From an uncultured Lachnospiraceae bacterium (GTDB lineage: Bacteria > Bacillota > Clostridia > Lachnospirales > Lachnospiraceae): a DNA stretch of 64,000 nt. The stretch lies in assembly GCA_947382355.1 (NCBI GenBank), contig CANCYR010000004.1:42089-106088 (forward strand), in the 5' to 3' direction. Below, piece by piece: positions 25,341 through 34,645 of this stretch. Position numbers and translations under genes: made by a program. The notes beneath the pieces are model-generated. The model made no database searches. It saw only the letters and a list, made by a program, of their open reading frames with translations, and had not been told where the DNA came from. Numbering within the stretch: the stretch's first letter is position 1; every line of letters starts with the position of its first letter.

Positions 25341-26456
25341 ATGAAAAGAAAAATAGCAATGTTAGCTGTTGCGCTGGCAGTAACCGTGTCCCTTTTTGGC
25401 TGCGGAAAAAAAGCAGATGTGGAAAAAGAGGCGGATGGCCAGGAGACAGAAGCTAAAGAGGATGGCGAAGATAAGATATATGAAAGGGAATATAATGCCG
25501 ACGGGCAGGTGCGGAGTTTTTTAACCGGAAAATGGGTAGATGCCTCCATAGGCGAAAGGCGCCCGGTGGCAGTTATGTTGAGCAACATAGAAGCAGCCAA
25601 TCCCATGAGCGGCGTCAGTAAGGCGGATGTGGTATTTGAAGCTCCTGTGGAGGGAGAAATTACCCGTTTGATGGGTATTTTTGAAGACTATGACGATTTG
25701 GAAAAAATAGGCTCTGTCAGAAGCTGCAGGGAATATTTTCTGTTCTGGGCGCTGGAATTTGACGCAGTTTATGCCCATTACGGACAGTCCTCCTATGCTG
25801 TGGAATATCTGGAAAGGGACTATGCGGATAATCTGTCTGGGCTTGGTTCCATTGGAAGCACTGTATTTTACCGCACCGACGACAGGCCTTCTCCCCACAA
25901 TGCCTATGCCAGTGCAAAGGGAATCAAAGAAGGCATTAAGAAGCTGAAGTATCGGACCGATTACCGGAATACTTACGGCGGCAAATTCAAATTTGCAGAG
26001 GATGGCGGGACTATATCCTATTTTGGAGCTGACGGACAGGAAAGCAGGGCTTCTTATATTTCGCCGGGCTACTATGTGAATAAACCATGGTTTGAATATA
26101 ATGAAATGGATAAATTGTATTATCGCTTTCAGTATGAAGATAAGCATATCGATGAAATGACAGGTGAGCAGCTTGCATTCACCAATGTGATTATCCAATA
26201 TGCGGATTGGGAAAAAAGAGACGAAAAAGGCTATCTTGCCTTTGACTGCCACAGTGAGGGATATGCCTTGATTTTTACCAACGGCACCTGTACGGAAGCC
26301 CATTGGATGAGGGAAGGGGATCAGGACGATGGCGTAATCCGCTATTATGACCTGGGGCTTGAAAATGAGATTACATTAAATCAAGGAAAGACAATGGTCT
26401 GCGTAGTGGAAGACCGGATTAACGGGCAGATGAACAACAATGTAACATTCCATTAA
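25341..26456 (+). CDS. DUF3048 domain-containing lipoprotein (YerB-like)
   Basis: This is 371 residues. The lipoprotein signal peptide has lipobox LFGC near residues 18-21. A Glu/Asp/Lys-rich linker leads to the DUF3048 domain, with RPVAVMLSNIEAANP, then KIGSVRSCREYFL and the C-terminal part WMREGDQDDGVIRYYD. Members are exported cell-envelope proteins of unknown activity in Firmicutes. It is 20 bases after ybeY and 16 before the flippase gene. Confidence 0.87.
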   Translation: MKRKIAMLAVALAVTVSLFGCGKKADVEKEADGQETEAKEDGEDKIYEREYNADGQVRSFLTGKWVDASIGERRPVAVMLSNIEAANPMSGVSKADVVFEAPVEGEITRLMGIFEDYDDLEKIGSVRSCREYFLFWALEFDAVYAHYGQSSYAVEYLERDYADNLSGLGSIGSTVFYRTDDRPSPHNAYASAKGIKEGIKKLKYRTDYRNTYGGKFKFAEDGGTISYFGADGQESRASYISPGYYVNKPWFEYNEMDKLYYRFQYEDKHIDEMTGEQLAFTNVIIQYADWEKRDEKGYLAFDCHSEGYALIFTNGTCTEAHWMREGDQDDGVIRYYDLGLENEITLNQGKTMVCVVEDRINGQMNNNVTFH

Positions 26457-26472
26457 GATAAGGGAAAAAAGT

Positions 26473-27864
26473 ATGGGAGAAAAAAGAAGAAGGAACGGAA
26501 CATTAATTACACAGGGAGGTTTGATTTCAGCATTTTCCATTGGGATTGCATTACTTGCATTCATCAGGCAGATTCCCGTTACCAACATGATTGGTGATGA
26601 AGGAAACGGCTATTACTGCGGAGCTTATGAGCTTTATTTGGTTCTTTTGTTCCTTACAGCCTATAGCCTGCCGGATGCTCTGGGCAAACTTATTGGGGTG
26701 CGGGTAAACAGAGGCCAGTATAAAAATGCAAATCAGCTTTTTAAAGCGGGGCTTCTGCTGTGTCTCATTACAGGCATTGTATCAGGCGGCATTCTGTTAC
26801 TTTTTCATAACGGTATTGCAGGTCATATTTTATCTCTGCCGTTAAGCGGGCTTGCACTGCAATGTCTTGCACCTGCCCTTCTTCTTTCTTTGCTGGCAAG
26901 CGTTTTTCGGGGATACTTTCAGGGAATGGGCACTATGATGCCTACCAGTGCTTCCAGGCTTTTAGCAACGGTCATCCAGTTCGTTATGTGCCTTGCTGTA
27001 GGTTATATGGTATTTTCTTATGGAGAGAAAGCGGCAGTTGTATTAAACGAACCTTCTTATGGTCCGGCTTTTGGGGCTGCCGGCATATGCCTTGGAATCG
27101 CATCGGGAGAGTTGTTTGCCCTTGCTTTTCTTTTCCTGCTTTATTGTGCATATAACAGAGGAACCTTTAAAAAACAAATGTTAAGAGATACTACGAAAAA
27201 TCAGGAAAGCTTTCCCCAGCTTTTTTCCCTTTTGGGGATAACAATGCTTCCGTTTCTGGCAAACAGCCTTTTGCTCCATTGTAATGTGCTTTTGAACCAG
27301 ATTATATACAATCACGGGCTGGCAGCAAAAGAGCAGGCGGTTCTGGCAACGGAATTCGGTATCTATTATGGCAAATATCATATTCTTACCGGAATACCCA
27401 TTGCAATTCTTACTGTAATGGCAGGAAATTTCTTGAATATTTACAGCCGGCTGATAGTAAGAGACAATTATCATCATGCCAGAAGGCTTTTTGTAGATGG
27501 ATTGAAAGAAATACTGGTGGTTTCCGGCGTTGCCGCATTGCTGCTTATGATTTTAGCAGGCCCTCTTGTAGAGCTTTTATATAAAGGGGATTCGCTCATG
27601 GCAACAAAGATGCTGCGCATGGGCAGCATTGCCATTGTGTTTTACGGCATTGCGCTTTTGACCATTGCGGCATTGCAGGGACATGGCAAAATCTGGTTTT
27701 CCTGTATTTCCATTCTGGCAGGAATTATCATACAGGCGATTTTGCTGAAAATTCTTTTGGAAGTCACAGAGCTTGGAATTTATAGTGTGGTTATTGCACA
27801 TATTGTTTTTCCACTTGTTATTTTTGCTGGAAATCTGTTATTTTTAAAGAAATATCAGGAATAA
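26473..27864 (+). CDS. SpoVB/MurJ-like polysaccharide flippase (MOP superfamily)
   Basis: This 463-residue protein has about 14 hydrophobic segments. The N-terminal signature QGGLISAFSIGIALLAFIRQ and the VFRGYFQGMGTMMPTSAS block are typical of the SpoVB branch of the MOP/MATE exporters. Such proteins move lipid-linked cell-wall or spore-cortex precursors across the membrane. The neighbouring BofC-like and YqfC/YqfD genes favour a sporulation role, but MurJ-like function in vegetative cells cannot be excluded. Confidence 0.85.
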   Translation: MGEKRRRNGTLITQGGLISAFSIGIALLAFIRQIPVTNMIGDEGNGYYCGAYELYLVLLFLTAYSLPDALGKLIGVRVNRGQYKNANQLFKAGLLLCLITGIVSGGILLLFHNGIAGHILSLPLSGLALQCLAPALLLSLLASVFRGYFQGMGTMMPTSASRLLATVIQFVMCLAVGYMVFSYGEKAAVVLNEPSYGPAFGAAGICLGIASGELFALAFLFLLYCAYNRGTFKKQMLRDTTKNQESFPQLFSLLGITMLPFLANSLLLHCNVLLNQIIYNHGLAAKEQAVLATEFGIYYGKYHILTGIPIAILTVMAGNFLNIYSRLIVRDNYHHARRLFVDGLKEILVVSGVAALLLMILAGPLVELLYKGDSLMATKMLRMGSIAIVFYGIALLTIAALQGHGKIWFSCISILAGIIIQAILLKILLEVTELGIYSVVIAHIVFPLVIFAGNLLFLKKYQE

Positions 27865-27906
27865 AATAAAAAAATAAGCTGATACTATATAAAAAGGAGT
27901 GGCCTT

Positions 27907-28587
27907 ATGAAACATTTATATAGAATCAGCTTATTTTTAAATGCAGGTTTTCTGCTTTTTGCAGTGTATAATTATGGAAAAAGCCTTTTCTATCATGAAC
28001 CCGTAAAAGAAGAGCAGGCGCCCATTATCCAGAACATTACTATGGTGGAAGAGGCGGAGACTGATTTACCTGAAAAGGCAGAAGCTGATGTCCAAACAAA
28101 AAAAGACGTATCAAAACAGGAAATTCCGGTTTCCAGCCAGAAAGCCACAACCACTGCAGATACGGTTTATGTGGTAGAGAGCTATGACCATGGAACGGAC
28201 GAGGTGGCAAAAAAGGAAGAGACGATTCCTGACCAGTATATTGGAAAAACAAGGGAAGAATTAGAAGATATTTTAGCTGCTTATTCTGATGCCCCTTCTT
28301 TGTCTGACTTAGAAAAGGGATTTGCCAGCATGGAACTGAAATCTTTTTCGCCAAACCGCCTGGTAGTGACTAAAAACTATTATACAGATTTAGAAAATGA
28401 AAATTTTTATTTATTAGTTGAAAATGAGTATATTAATGTATATTATAGCGATTTAAAAACGGTGTATTTATATACGGATATTTTACTATCGGATTTGCCG
28501 GAGAATATCCAGCAGGATATTCTTAATAAAAAATATATTGAATCGGAAGAAGAACTTTATAATTTTCTTGAGTCTTATTCCAGTTAG
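27907..28587 (+). CDS. BofC-like membrane-anchored protein
   Basis: This is 226 residues with AAAGGAG before the ATG. One N-terminal hydrophobic helix (residues 8-25) is followed by an acidic, low-complexity linker to about residue 105. The C-terminal domain (about 110-226) contains QYIGKTREELEDILAAYSD and LVVTKNYYTD. It then has ENEYINVYY, LLSDLPENIQQDI, and EEELYNFLESYSS at the end. This pattern resembles BofC, the intermembrane-space regulator of SpoIVB signalling to SigK during sporulation, but similarity is by eye. Function is uncertain. Confidence 0.55.
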   Translation: MKHLYRISLFLNAGFLLFAVYNYGKSLFYHEPVKEEQAPIIQNITMVEEAETDLPEKAEADVQTKKDVSKQEIPVSSQKATTTADTVYVVESYDHGTDEVAKKEETIPDQYIGKTREELEDILAAYSDAPSLSDLEKGFASMELKSFSPNRLVVTKNYYTDLENENFYLLVENEYINVYYSDLKTVYLYTDILLSDLPENIQQDILNKKYIESEEELYNFLESYSS

Positions 28588-28603
28588 TGATATGATATTG
28601 CTT

Positions 28604-29869
28604 ATGAAAAAGATTATAATTATAGGCGGCGGAGCATCCGGGATGTTTGGAGCTATTTGTGCAAAGAGAGCCGGAGCTGATGTGCTTTTATTAGAGCATA
28701 CAAGCCGGATTGGGAAAAAACTGTTAGCTACAGGAAACGGAAAATGCAACTTAACAAATTTAACCATAGGGCGGGGTGATTATCGTGGAAATCACCCGTC
28801 TTTTGTGACGCCTGTTTTCGAGCAGTTCACACAAAAACAGACCCTTGGGCTGTTTGAAGAAATGGGACTTGTGTGGAAAGAGAGAAACGGCATGGTCTAC
28901 CCTTACAGCAATCAGGCATCCACGGTGTCAGACCTGTTAAGGGCGGAGCTTGAAAGGCTTCAGACAAAGGTTCTGACAGAAGTCAGGGTTAAAGAAATCC
29001 TGCCTGTTTTTTCAACGAACTCTGAAAGAAGGACGAAAGGGGATTATATAAAAAAAGGCTTTCTTCTGAAAACAAGCAAGGGGGATTATACGGCTGACTG
29101 TGTGATTTTGTCATGCGGAAGCAGGGCGGCGCCGAAAACCGGCTCCGATGGCTCCGGCTATAAGCTGGCTGAAAAGCTCGGACATTCGATTGTAGAACCG
29201 CTTCCCGCATTGGTACAGCTAAAGGCGGAAGGGAATTATTTTAAAATGATTGCAGGAGTCCGTTCAGACTGCAGGCTGCACCTGTACATAGAAGAAAAGC
29301 TTTTAGCGGAAGAGTACGGTGAGGTACAGTTTACGGATTATGGTATTTCCGGCATTCCGGTATTTCAATTCAGCAGGTTTGCGGTAAAAGCCTTATGGGA
29401 AAAGAAAAGGGTCTTTGTTTTGTGTGATTTTTTGCCGGAAATGGAAGCAGAGGCTTTATATGAATATTTATACAAAAAGAAACAGAGGCTTTTAAGCACT
29501 GGAAATTCTGAGGATTTGCTTCTTGGACTGTTAAATAAAAAGCTGAATCTTATGATTTTAAAGGAAGGCGGCATTCCGGTCCAGTCAAAGGCAGCCGGGA
29601 TTTCGGAAAAACAATTGAAAAGCATATGCCGGCTTATGAAAAACTGGAAAATTCCCCTAAAGGGATATCAATCCTTTGAACAGGGACAAATCTGTCAGGG
29701 CGGGGTAGATACAAAGGAATTAACAAAGCAATTGGAGTCTAAAATACATAAGGGTCTGTATTTTGCAGGAGAAATCATAGACATTGACGGCAGGTGCGGA
29801 GGCTATAATCTGCAATGGGCATGGACTTCTGCTTATGTGGCGGCAGTCAGCGCTGCCCTGGAACAGTAA
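28604..29869 (+). CDS. HI0933/BaiN-type NAD(P)/FAD-dependent oxidoreductase
   Basis: The start at 28604 places the FAD-binding motif IIIGGGASGMFGAI at the N-terminus; an ATG four codons earlier is an alternative, and neither has a good ribosome site. The product is 421 residues. ATGNGKCNLTN and the closing block FAGEIIDIDGRCGGYNLQWAW are signatures of this flavoprotein family. Substrates are not established for most members; one relative, BaiN, has been linked to bile acid metabolism, which should not be transferred here. It directly precedes a second flavoprotein gene. Confidence 0.87.
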   Translation: MKKIIIIGGGASGMFGAICAKRAGADVLLLEHTSRIGKKLLATGNGKCNLTNLTIGRGDYRGNHPSFVTPVFEQFTQKQTLGLFEEMGLVWKERNGMVYPYSNQASTVSDLLRAELERLQTKVLTEVRVKEILPVFSTNSERRTKGDYIKKGFLLKTSKGDYTADCVILSCGSRAAPKTGSDGSGYKLAEKLGHSIVEPLPALVQLKAEGNYFKMIAGVRSDCRLHLYIEEKLLAEEYGEVQFTDYGISGIPVFQFSRFAVKALWEKKRVFVLCDFLPEMEAEALYEYLYKKKQRLLSTGNSEDLLLGLLNKKLNLMILKEGGIPVQSKAAGISEKQLKSICRLMKNWKIPLKGYQSFEQGQICQGGVDTKELTKQLESKIHKGLYFAGEIIDIDGRCGGYNLQWAWTSAYVAAVSAALEQ

Positions 29870-29893
29870 AACGTTTTTAAAGGAAAAAGAAAA

Positions 29894-31519
29894 ATGCTTC
29901 GAATAAACCAGTTAAAGGTCCCTTTTCATTATACGGAGGAAGGGATAAAAAAGAAACTGAATAAAATGCTGTTTTTAAAACCGGTGCAATTGCTTGAGGT
30001 GAATATAGTCAGGGAATCTTTAGATGCCAGAAAGAAGCCGGATTTGTTTTACAATCTGATCGTGGACATTCAGGTGGAAAATGAGGAGGCTCTGTTAGAA
30101 TTTTGCAGAAGGAAGAAGCATATAGACATTGTAAGAATTTCCAATGAGACATATCAGTTTCCAAAAGCCGGAACCCGGAGGCTTAAAAACCCACCTGTGA
30201 TTGTGGGAACAGGTCCTGCAGGACTGTTTTGCGGCTACTATCTGGCAAAGGCAGGCTATAAGCCGCTTCTCATCGAACAGGGAGAGCCGGTGGAAATACG
30301 CACAAGGACAGTAGAAGTTTTTTGGAAAGATGGAATATTGAACCCATATTCCAATGTGCAGTTTGGAGAAGGGGGAGCCGGAACCTTTTCAGACGGAAAA
30401 TTAAATACCTCTATTAAGGATAAGGCCCGTAGAAGTCATGAAATCTTAAAGGTTTTTGTGGAAATGGGAGCCAGCCCGGAAATTTTGTATAAGCAGAAGC
30501 CCCATGTGGGAACTGACGTTTTGCGGGAGGTTGTGAAAAACCTTCGGATGGCCATTTTGTCCTATGGAGGCCAGATACGGTTTTCTACAAGACTGGAAGG
30601 GCTTATTCTGGAAGGGGAACAGTTGAAGGGAATACGGGTAAGAAACTTAAATGAATCCTCTTCCCGGGAAGAAGTCCTGCCATGCGGACAACTGGTGCTT
30701 GCAATCGGACATAGTTCCAGAGATACGTTTACCATGCTTTATGACAGTCATGTGCCAATGGAAGCCAAGTCCTTTGCAGTGGGCTTTCGTGTGGAGCATC
30801 CCCAGTCGATGATAAATTTAAACCAGTTAGCAATTGAAAATCTGGAAGGAAGCAGCATAAAAGCTGCTGATTATAAGCTGACCGCAAAAACCTCCGGAAA
30901 CAGGGGAGTTTATTCTTTTTGCATGTGTCCGGGAGGCTATGTGATAAATGCTTCCTCGGAAGAAGGCGGATTAACAGTAAACGGCATGAGCTACAGCAGC
31001 CGGAACGGGAAAAATGCCAACAGCGCCGTTATCGTGTCGGTGACTCCGGCTGATTTTCCGGACAGTACACCTCTTGGAGGAGTAAAATTTCAAGGAATGC
31101 TGGAAAAAAAGGCTTATGAGCTGGGAGGCGGAAAGGTTCCAATACAGCTTTACGGTGATTTTAAATCCGGCAGGATAACAGAGCGGTTAGGAAGCATCAA
31201 GCCCCAGATAAAGGGGGAGTATTCCTTTGCCAATGTAAGGGATATTTTGCCGGAAGAGCTGAATCAGGCTTTTATAGAAGGAATGGAAGCCTTTCAAAAA
31301 AAGATTCCGGGTTTTTCAAAAGAGGATGTCCCCGTTTCGGGGATAGAAGCAAGGACTTCTTCGCCTATTCGCATTTTGCGGGATGAAAATCTGGAGTCCG
31401 GCATAAAGGGAATCTATCCATGCGGAGAAGGTGCCGGCTATGCAGGGGGAATCACTTCCGCAGCCATTGACGGCTTAAAGACGGCAGAAGCCATTGTACG
31501 CACATATGCGCCATTTTAA
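29894..31519 (+). CDS. FAD-dependent dehydrogenase (COG2509 type)
   Basis: This is 541 residues. An N-terminal domain of about 95 residues, with DARKKPDLFYNLIVDI, precedes the FAD motif VIVGTGPAGLFCGYYLAKAG. The blocks NVQFGEGGAGTFSDGKLNT and AKSFAVGFRVEHPQ follow. The end, YPCGEGAGYAGGITSAAIDGLK, marks the uncharacterised COG2509 family. The substrate is unknown. Its pairing with the HI0933-type gene is common in Clostridia, and proB follows 43 bases downstream. Confidence 0.87.
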   Translation: MLRINQLKVPFHYTEEGIKKKLNKMLFLKPVQLLEVNIVRESLDARKKPDLFYNLIVDIQVENEEALLEFCRRKKHIDIVRISNETYQFPKAGTRRLKNPPVIVGTGPAGLFCGYYLAKAGYKPLLIEQGEPVEIRTRTVEVFWKDGILNPYSNVQFGEGGAGTFSDGKLNTSIKDKARRSHEILKVFVEMGASPEILYKQKPHVGTDVLREVVKNLRMAILSYGGQIRFSTRLEGLILEGEQLKGIRVRNLNESSSREEVLPCGQLVLAIGHSSRDTFTMLYDSHVPMEAKSFAVGFRVEHPQSMINLNQLAIENLEGSSIKAADYKLTAKTSGNRGVYSFCMCPGGYVINASSEEGGLTVNGMSYSSRNGKNANSAVIVSVTPADFPDSTPLGGVKFQGMLEKKAYELGGGKVPIQLYGDFKSGRITERLGSIKPQIKGEYSFANVRDILPEELNQAFIEGMEAFQKKIPGFSKEDVPVSGIEARTSSPIRILRDENLESGIKGIYPCGEGAGYAGGITSAAIDGLKTAEAIVRTYAPF

Positions 31520-31562
31520 AATACTGCATAACCATGTAAGGCGGCAGTAAGGAGGACTCATT

Positions 31563-32435
31563 GTGAATATCAGAGAAACATTAAAGGATAAAAAAAGAAT
31601 TGTAATAAAAATAGGCTCTTCCTCATTAACCCATAAGGAAACCGGCGGTCTTGACTATGTAAAGCTTGAAGTGCTGGTAAGGGAGATTTCCAATTTGCGC
31701 AATCAGGGAAAAGATGTTATTTTAGTATCATCAGGCGCCATTGCAGTGGGGAAGAGGGCAATACGGTTAGCAGATACTACCGGACACAGGCCTTTGGCAG
31801 TCAAACAGGCATGTGCGGCAATCGGGCAGGCAAAGCTTATGATGGTTTATCAAAAGCTGTTTGCAGAATATAACCAGACCATGGCGCAGATTTTATTAAC
31901 CAAAAATACCATTTTGGATAATCTGAACCGCTATAATGCCCACAACACCTTTTCCGAGCTTTTGAAGCTGGGAGTTATTCCTGTGGTAAATGAAAATGAT
32001 ACCATTGCCACCTATGAGATTCAGGTAGATGACAATGACGTGCTCATAGGAGACAATGATACCTTGTCTGCCATTATCACAGCTTTGGTGGATGCAGATT
32101 TGCTTCTTCTGCTTTCAGATATTGACGGGCTTTATACCGATGACCCAAGGAAAAATCCAAATGCCACATTCATAGAAGAGGTGGAAGAACTGACAGAAGA
32201 ATATATTCAGATGGGGAAGGCATCTACCGGAAGCAATGTAGGAACCGGAGGCATGAATACCAAAATGACCGCAGCCCAGATTGCCACCTGTTCCGGTGCG
32301 GATATGGTAATTGCCAATAGTGAGGATATCAGCATTATACATAGAATCATAGACGGAAAAAATGTGGGAACCATATTTAAGGCAAATAAAAATGAAGATT
32401 TCGACTTGCAGAATTTTGTGGAAAAGCTTCATTAA
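31563..32435 (+). CDS. proB: Glutamate 5-kinase
   Basis: The start is GTG at 31563, after AAGGAGG. The product is 290 residues: an amino-acid kinase domain only, without the C-terminal PUA domain of the roughly 367-residue Escherichia enzyme. Motifs are VIKIGSSSLT, ILVSSGAIAVGK, NENDTIA and the GTGGMNTKMTAA loop. It phosphorylates glutamate, the first step of proline synthesis, and is the proline feedback target in relatives. proA lies two genes downstream, with DUF896 and cyclo-ligase genes between. Confidence 0.93.
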   Translation: MNIRETLKDKKRIVIKIGSSSLTHKETGGLDYVKLEVLVREISNLRNQGKDVILVSSGAIAVGKRAIRLADTTGHRPLAVKQACAAIGQAKLMMVYQKLFAEYNQTMAQILLTKNTILDNLNRYNAHNTFSELLKLGVIPVVNENDTIATYEIQVDDNDVLIGDNDTLSAIITALVDADLLLLLSDIDGLYTDDPRKNPNATFIEEVEELTEEYIQMGKASTGSNVGTGGMNTKMTAAQIATCSGADMVIANSEDISIIHRIIDGKNVGTIFKANKNEDFDLQNFVEKLH

Positions 32436-32452
32436 TAACAGAAAGGAATCAA

Positions 32453-32674
32453 ATGAATCAGGAAAAAATCAATCGCATCAATGAACTCTACAGGAAATCA
32501 AAAGCCGAAGGGCTCACAGAAGAAGAAAAAAAGGAACAGGCGCTTTTAAGGGAAGAATACATTTCCAGTGTACGGGCGAATTTAAGAGGACAGTTAAACA
32601 ATATTTCCATCCAGAATGCAGATGGAACCATTACCGACTTAGGGGAAAAATACGGAAAAAAGAATCTGCATTAA
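32453..32674 (+). CDS. DUF896 family protein (YnzC-like)
   Basis: This 73-residue protein has the full family pattern: INRINELYRKSKAEGLTEEE, then ALLREEYI and VRANLRGQL. It ends with a short polar tail. It is a small helical hairpin protein of unknown function, widespread in Firmicutes; a Bacillus member lies in the SOS yneA operon. AGAAAGGA precedes the ATG, and the gene sits inside the pro cluster. Confidence 0.9.
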   Translation: MNQEKINRINELYRKSKAEGLTEEEKKEQALLREEYISSVRANLRGQLNNISIQNADGTITDLGEKYGKKNLH

Positions 32675-32700
32675 AAAAGAGAGAAAGCAGGTGTTCCTAT

Positions 32701-33279
32701 ATGTTTGAAGAAAAGCGAAGCCTCAGACAGAACATATTGAAAAAAAGAGACGAAATGTCCGCAAAAGAACAGCTAGACCTTAGCCATGCCATTATGGAAA
32801 AGACGGTAGCCAGCCATGATTTTTTACAGGCAGAGGAAATACTTGCTTATGTAAATTATAAAAGTGAGGTAAATACCAGAGGAATTATAGAATATGCTTT
32901 TTTGCTCGGAAAAAAAGTATATTGTCCAAAGGTGCTGTCTCAAGGGGAAATGGAGTTTTTCCAGATTTTTTCCATAAAGGATTTGAAAGAAGGCTATAAG
33001 GGAATCTTCGAGCCGGAAAATACTCCCGAAAGACAATGGAGGCCCTCGGATAAAATTCCCCTGCTTTTGATGCCGGGAGCTGTTTTTGACAGGCAGGGAC
33101 ATAGAATTGGATATGGAAAGGGCTTTTATGACCGCTTTTTAGAAAAAACAGGGGACTTTTTAGGAACAAGGGCTGCACTGGCATATGAAATGCAGGTAAA
33201 AGAGGAAATTCCTTTTGAGGAGCACGATAAGCAGGTGGCGCTGATTATTACGGAACAGGAAGTCATTGACTGCCTGTAA
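32701..33279 (+). CDS. 5-Formyltetrahydrofolate cyclo-ligase
   Basis: This is 192 residues. The N-terminal LRQNILKKRDEM, VNYKSEVNTR, and the C-terminal ATP/folate motif RIGYGKGFYDRFL identify the family. It converts 5-formyl-THF and ATP to 5,10-methenyl-THF, clearing an inhibitory folate. Its place near metF (34646-35506) makes a small one-carbon group inside the proline cluster. Confidence 0.92.
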   Translation: MFEEKRSLRQNILKKRDEMSAKEQLDLSHAIMEKTVASHDFLQAEEILAYVNYKSEVNTRGIIEYAFLLGKKVYCPKVLSQGEMEFFQIFSIKDLKEGYKGIFEPENTPERQWRPSDKIPLLLMPGAVFDRQGHRIGYGKGFYDRFLEKTGDFLGTRAALAYEMQVKEEIPFEEHDKQVALIITEQEVIDCL

Positions 33280-33360
33280 GAAAGGTTATGCACTGCGGCC
33301 ACGATTCCATCCTGCAGGATATTTCGCAATGTTGAAAAAATCAGATAGAAAGGAGATACT

Positions 33361-34608
33361 ATGATAAATTTAGAAAAAATGGGACAAAATGCAGTTATGG
33401 CAAAATATGAGCTTCAGCTTCTTACCACGGAGGAGAAAAATAAAGCTTTGAAGCTTTCAGCAGATAAGCTTCTGGAAAAAAAGGAGGACATTTTAAGAGC
33501 AAATGCAGTGGACATTCAGAAAGGAAAAGAAAAGGGAATGCATCCGGGGCTGTTGGACAGGCTTAAATTAAATGAAGACCGGATTCAGGCAATGGCAGAA
33601 GGAATTCTGCAGATTATAGAGCTTCCGGACCCTATTGGAGAGGTTATGGAGCGGTTTCAAAGACCTAACGGACTGGATATTGAAAAGCGAAGAGTTCCCC
33701 TTGGAGTCATCGGCATTATTTACGAATCCAGGCCCAATGTGACGGCAGATGCCTTCGGCCTGTGCTTTAAGACAGGAAATGCTGTGATCTTAAAAGGCGG
33801 TTCCGATGCCATCCATTCCAATATGGCCATTGCAACAGCCCTTCGAGAAGGCTTAGAAGAAGCTGGAGTTACAGAAGCTGCCCTTCAACTGATAGGAACT
33901 ACTGACAGAGAGATAACAAAGGCGTTTATGGGTTTAAAAGAATATGTGGACGTGCTCATACCGAGAGGAAGCGCAGGGCTGATTCGTGCTGTTACGGAAA
34001 ACAGTACCATTCCGGTAATTGAAACAGGAACGGGAAACTGTCACATTTATGTGGATGAGTCCGCAGACCTTGCCATGGCAGCTGCAATCTTAAAAAATGC
34101 CAAAACACAGCGGATTGGGGTCTGCAATGCCTGCGAATCCTTAGTGGTACATAAAAATGTGGCAGAGCGCTTTCTGCCCATGGCAAAGGAAGCCTTATCG
34201 GAATCCGATGTGGAAATCAGAGGAGATGCAGAAACTCTGACCATTCTTACAGACTGCAGCAGGGCAACAGAAGAGGATTATGGAAAGGAATATTTAGACT
34301 ATATTCTTTCCTGCAAAATCGTTAACAATGTGGAGGAAGCAATTGCCCATATTAACAAATACAATACGAAGCATTCAGAAGCCATTATTACGGAAAATAA
34401 AGAAAATGCAGAAACATTTTTACAGGGCGTGGATGCGGCCTGTGTATATGTAAATGCTTCTACCCGCTATACCGATGGCTTTGAATTCGGCTTTGGAGCA
34501 GAAATCGGTATCAGCACCCAGATGCTTCATGCAAGAGGACCTATGGGGTTAAAAGAGCTGACTTCTTACAAATATGCCATCCGGGGAACCGGGCAGGTGC
34601 GGCCATAG
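33361..34608 (+). CDS. proA: Gamma-glutamyl phosphate reductase
   Basis: This is 415 residues, full length, with an AAAGGAGA site. An aldehyde-dehydrogenase fold is shown by VIYESRPNVTADAFGLC (read as IIYESRPN here), ILKGGSDAIHSN, VIETGTGNCHIYVD, and the catalytic cysteine in RIGVCNACESL. The C-terminal FGFGAEIGISTQ and RGPMGLKELTS are also present. It reduces glutamyl 5-phosphate to the semialdehyde, the second step of proline synthesis, using NADPH. proB is two genes upstream. Confidence 0.95.
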   Translation: MINLEKMGQNAVMAKYELQLLTTEEKNKALKLSADKLLEKKEDILRANAVDIQKGKEKGMHPGLLDRLKLNEDRIQAMAEGILQIIELPDPIGEVMERFQRPNGLDIEKRRVPLGVIGIIYESRPNVTADAFGLCFKTGNAVILKGGSDAIHSNMAIATALREGLEEAGVTEAALQLIGTTDREITKAFMGLKEYVDVLIPRGSAGLIRAVTENSTIPVIETGTGNCHIYVDESADLAMAAAILKNAKTQRIGVCNACESLVVHKNVAERFLPMAKEALSESDVEIRGDAETLTILTDCSRATEEDYGKEYLDYILSCKIVNNVEEAIAHINKYNTKHSEAIITENKENAETFLQGVDAACVYVNASTRYTDGFEFGFGAEIGISTQMLHARGPMGLKELTSYKYAIRGTGQVRP

Positions 34609-34645
34609 ACAAAAATAAAGGCAGCTGAAGAAAGGGTATATGTAA

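Noticed and set aside
25521..26303. Long antisense open frame (260 codons) in the DUF3048 gene
   Set aside because: It is a shadow of the real gene; no ribosome site or family match, and the plus-strand product is clearly conserved.
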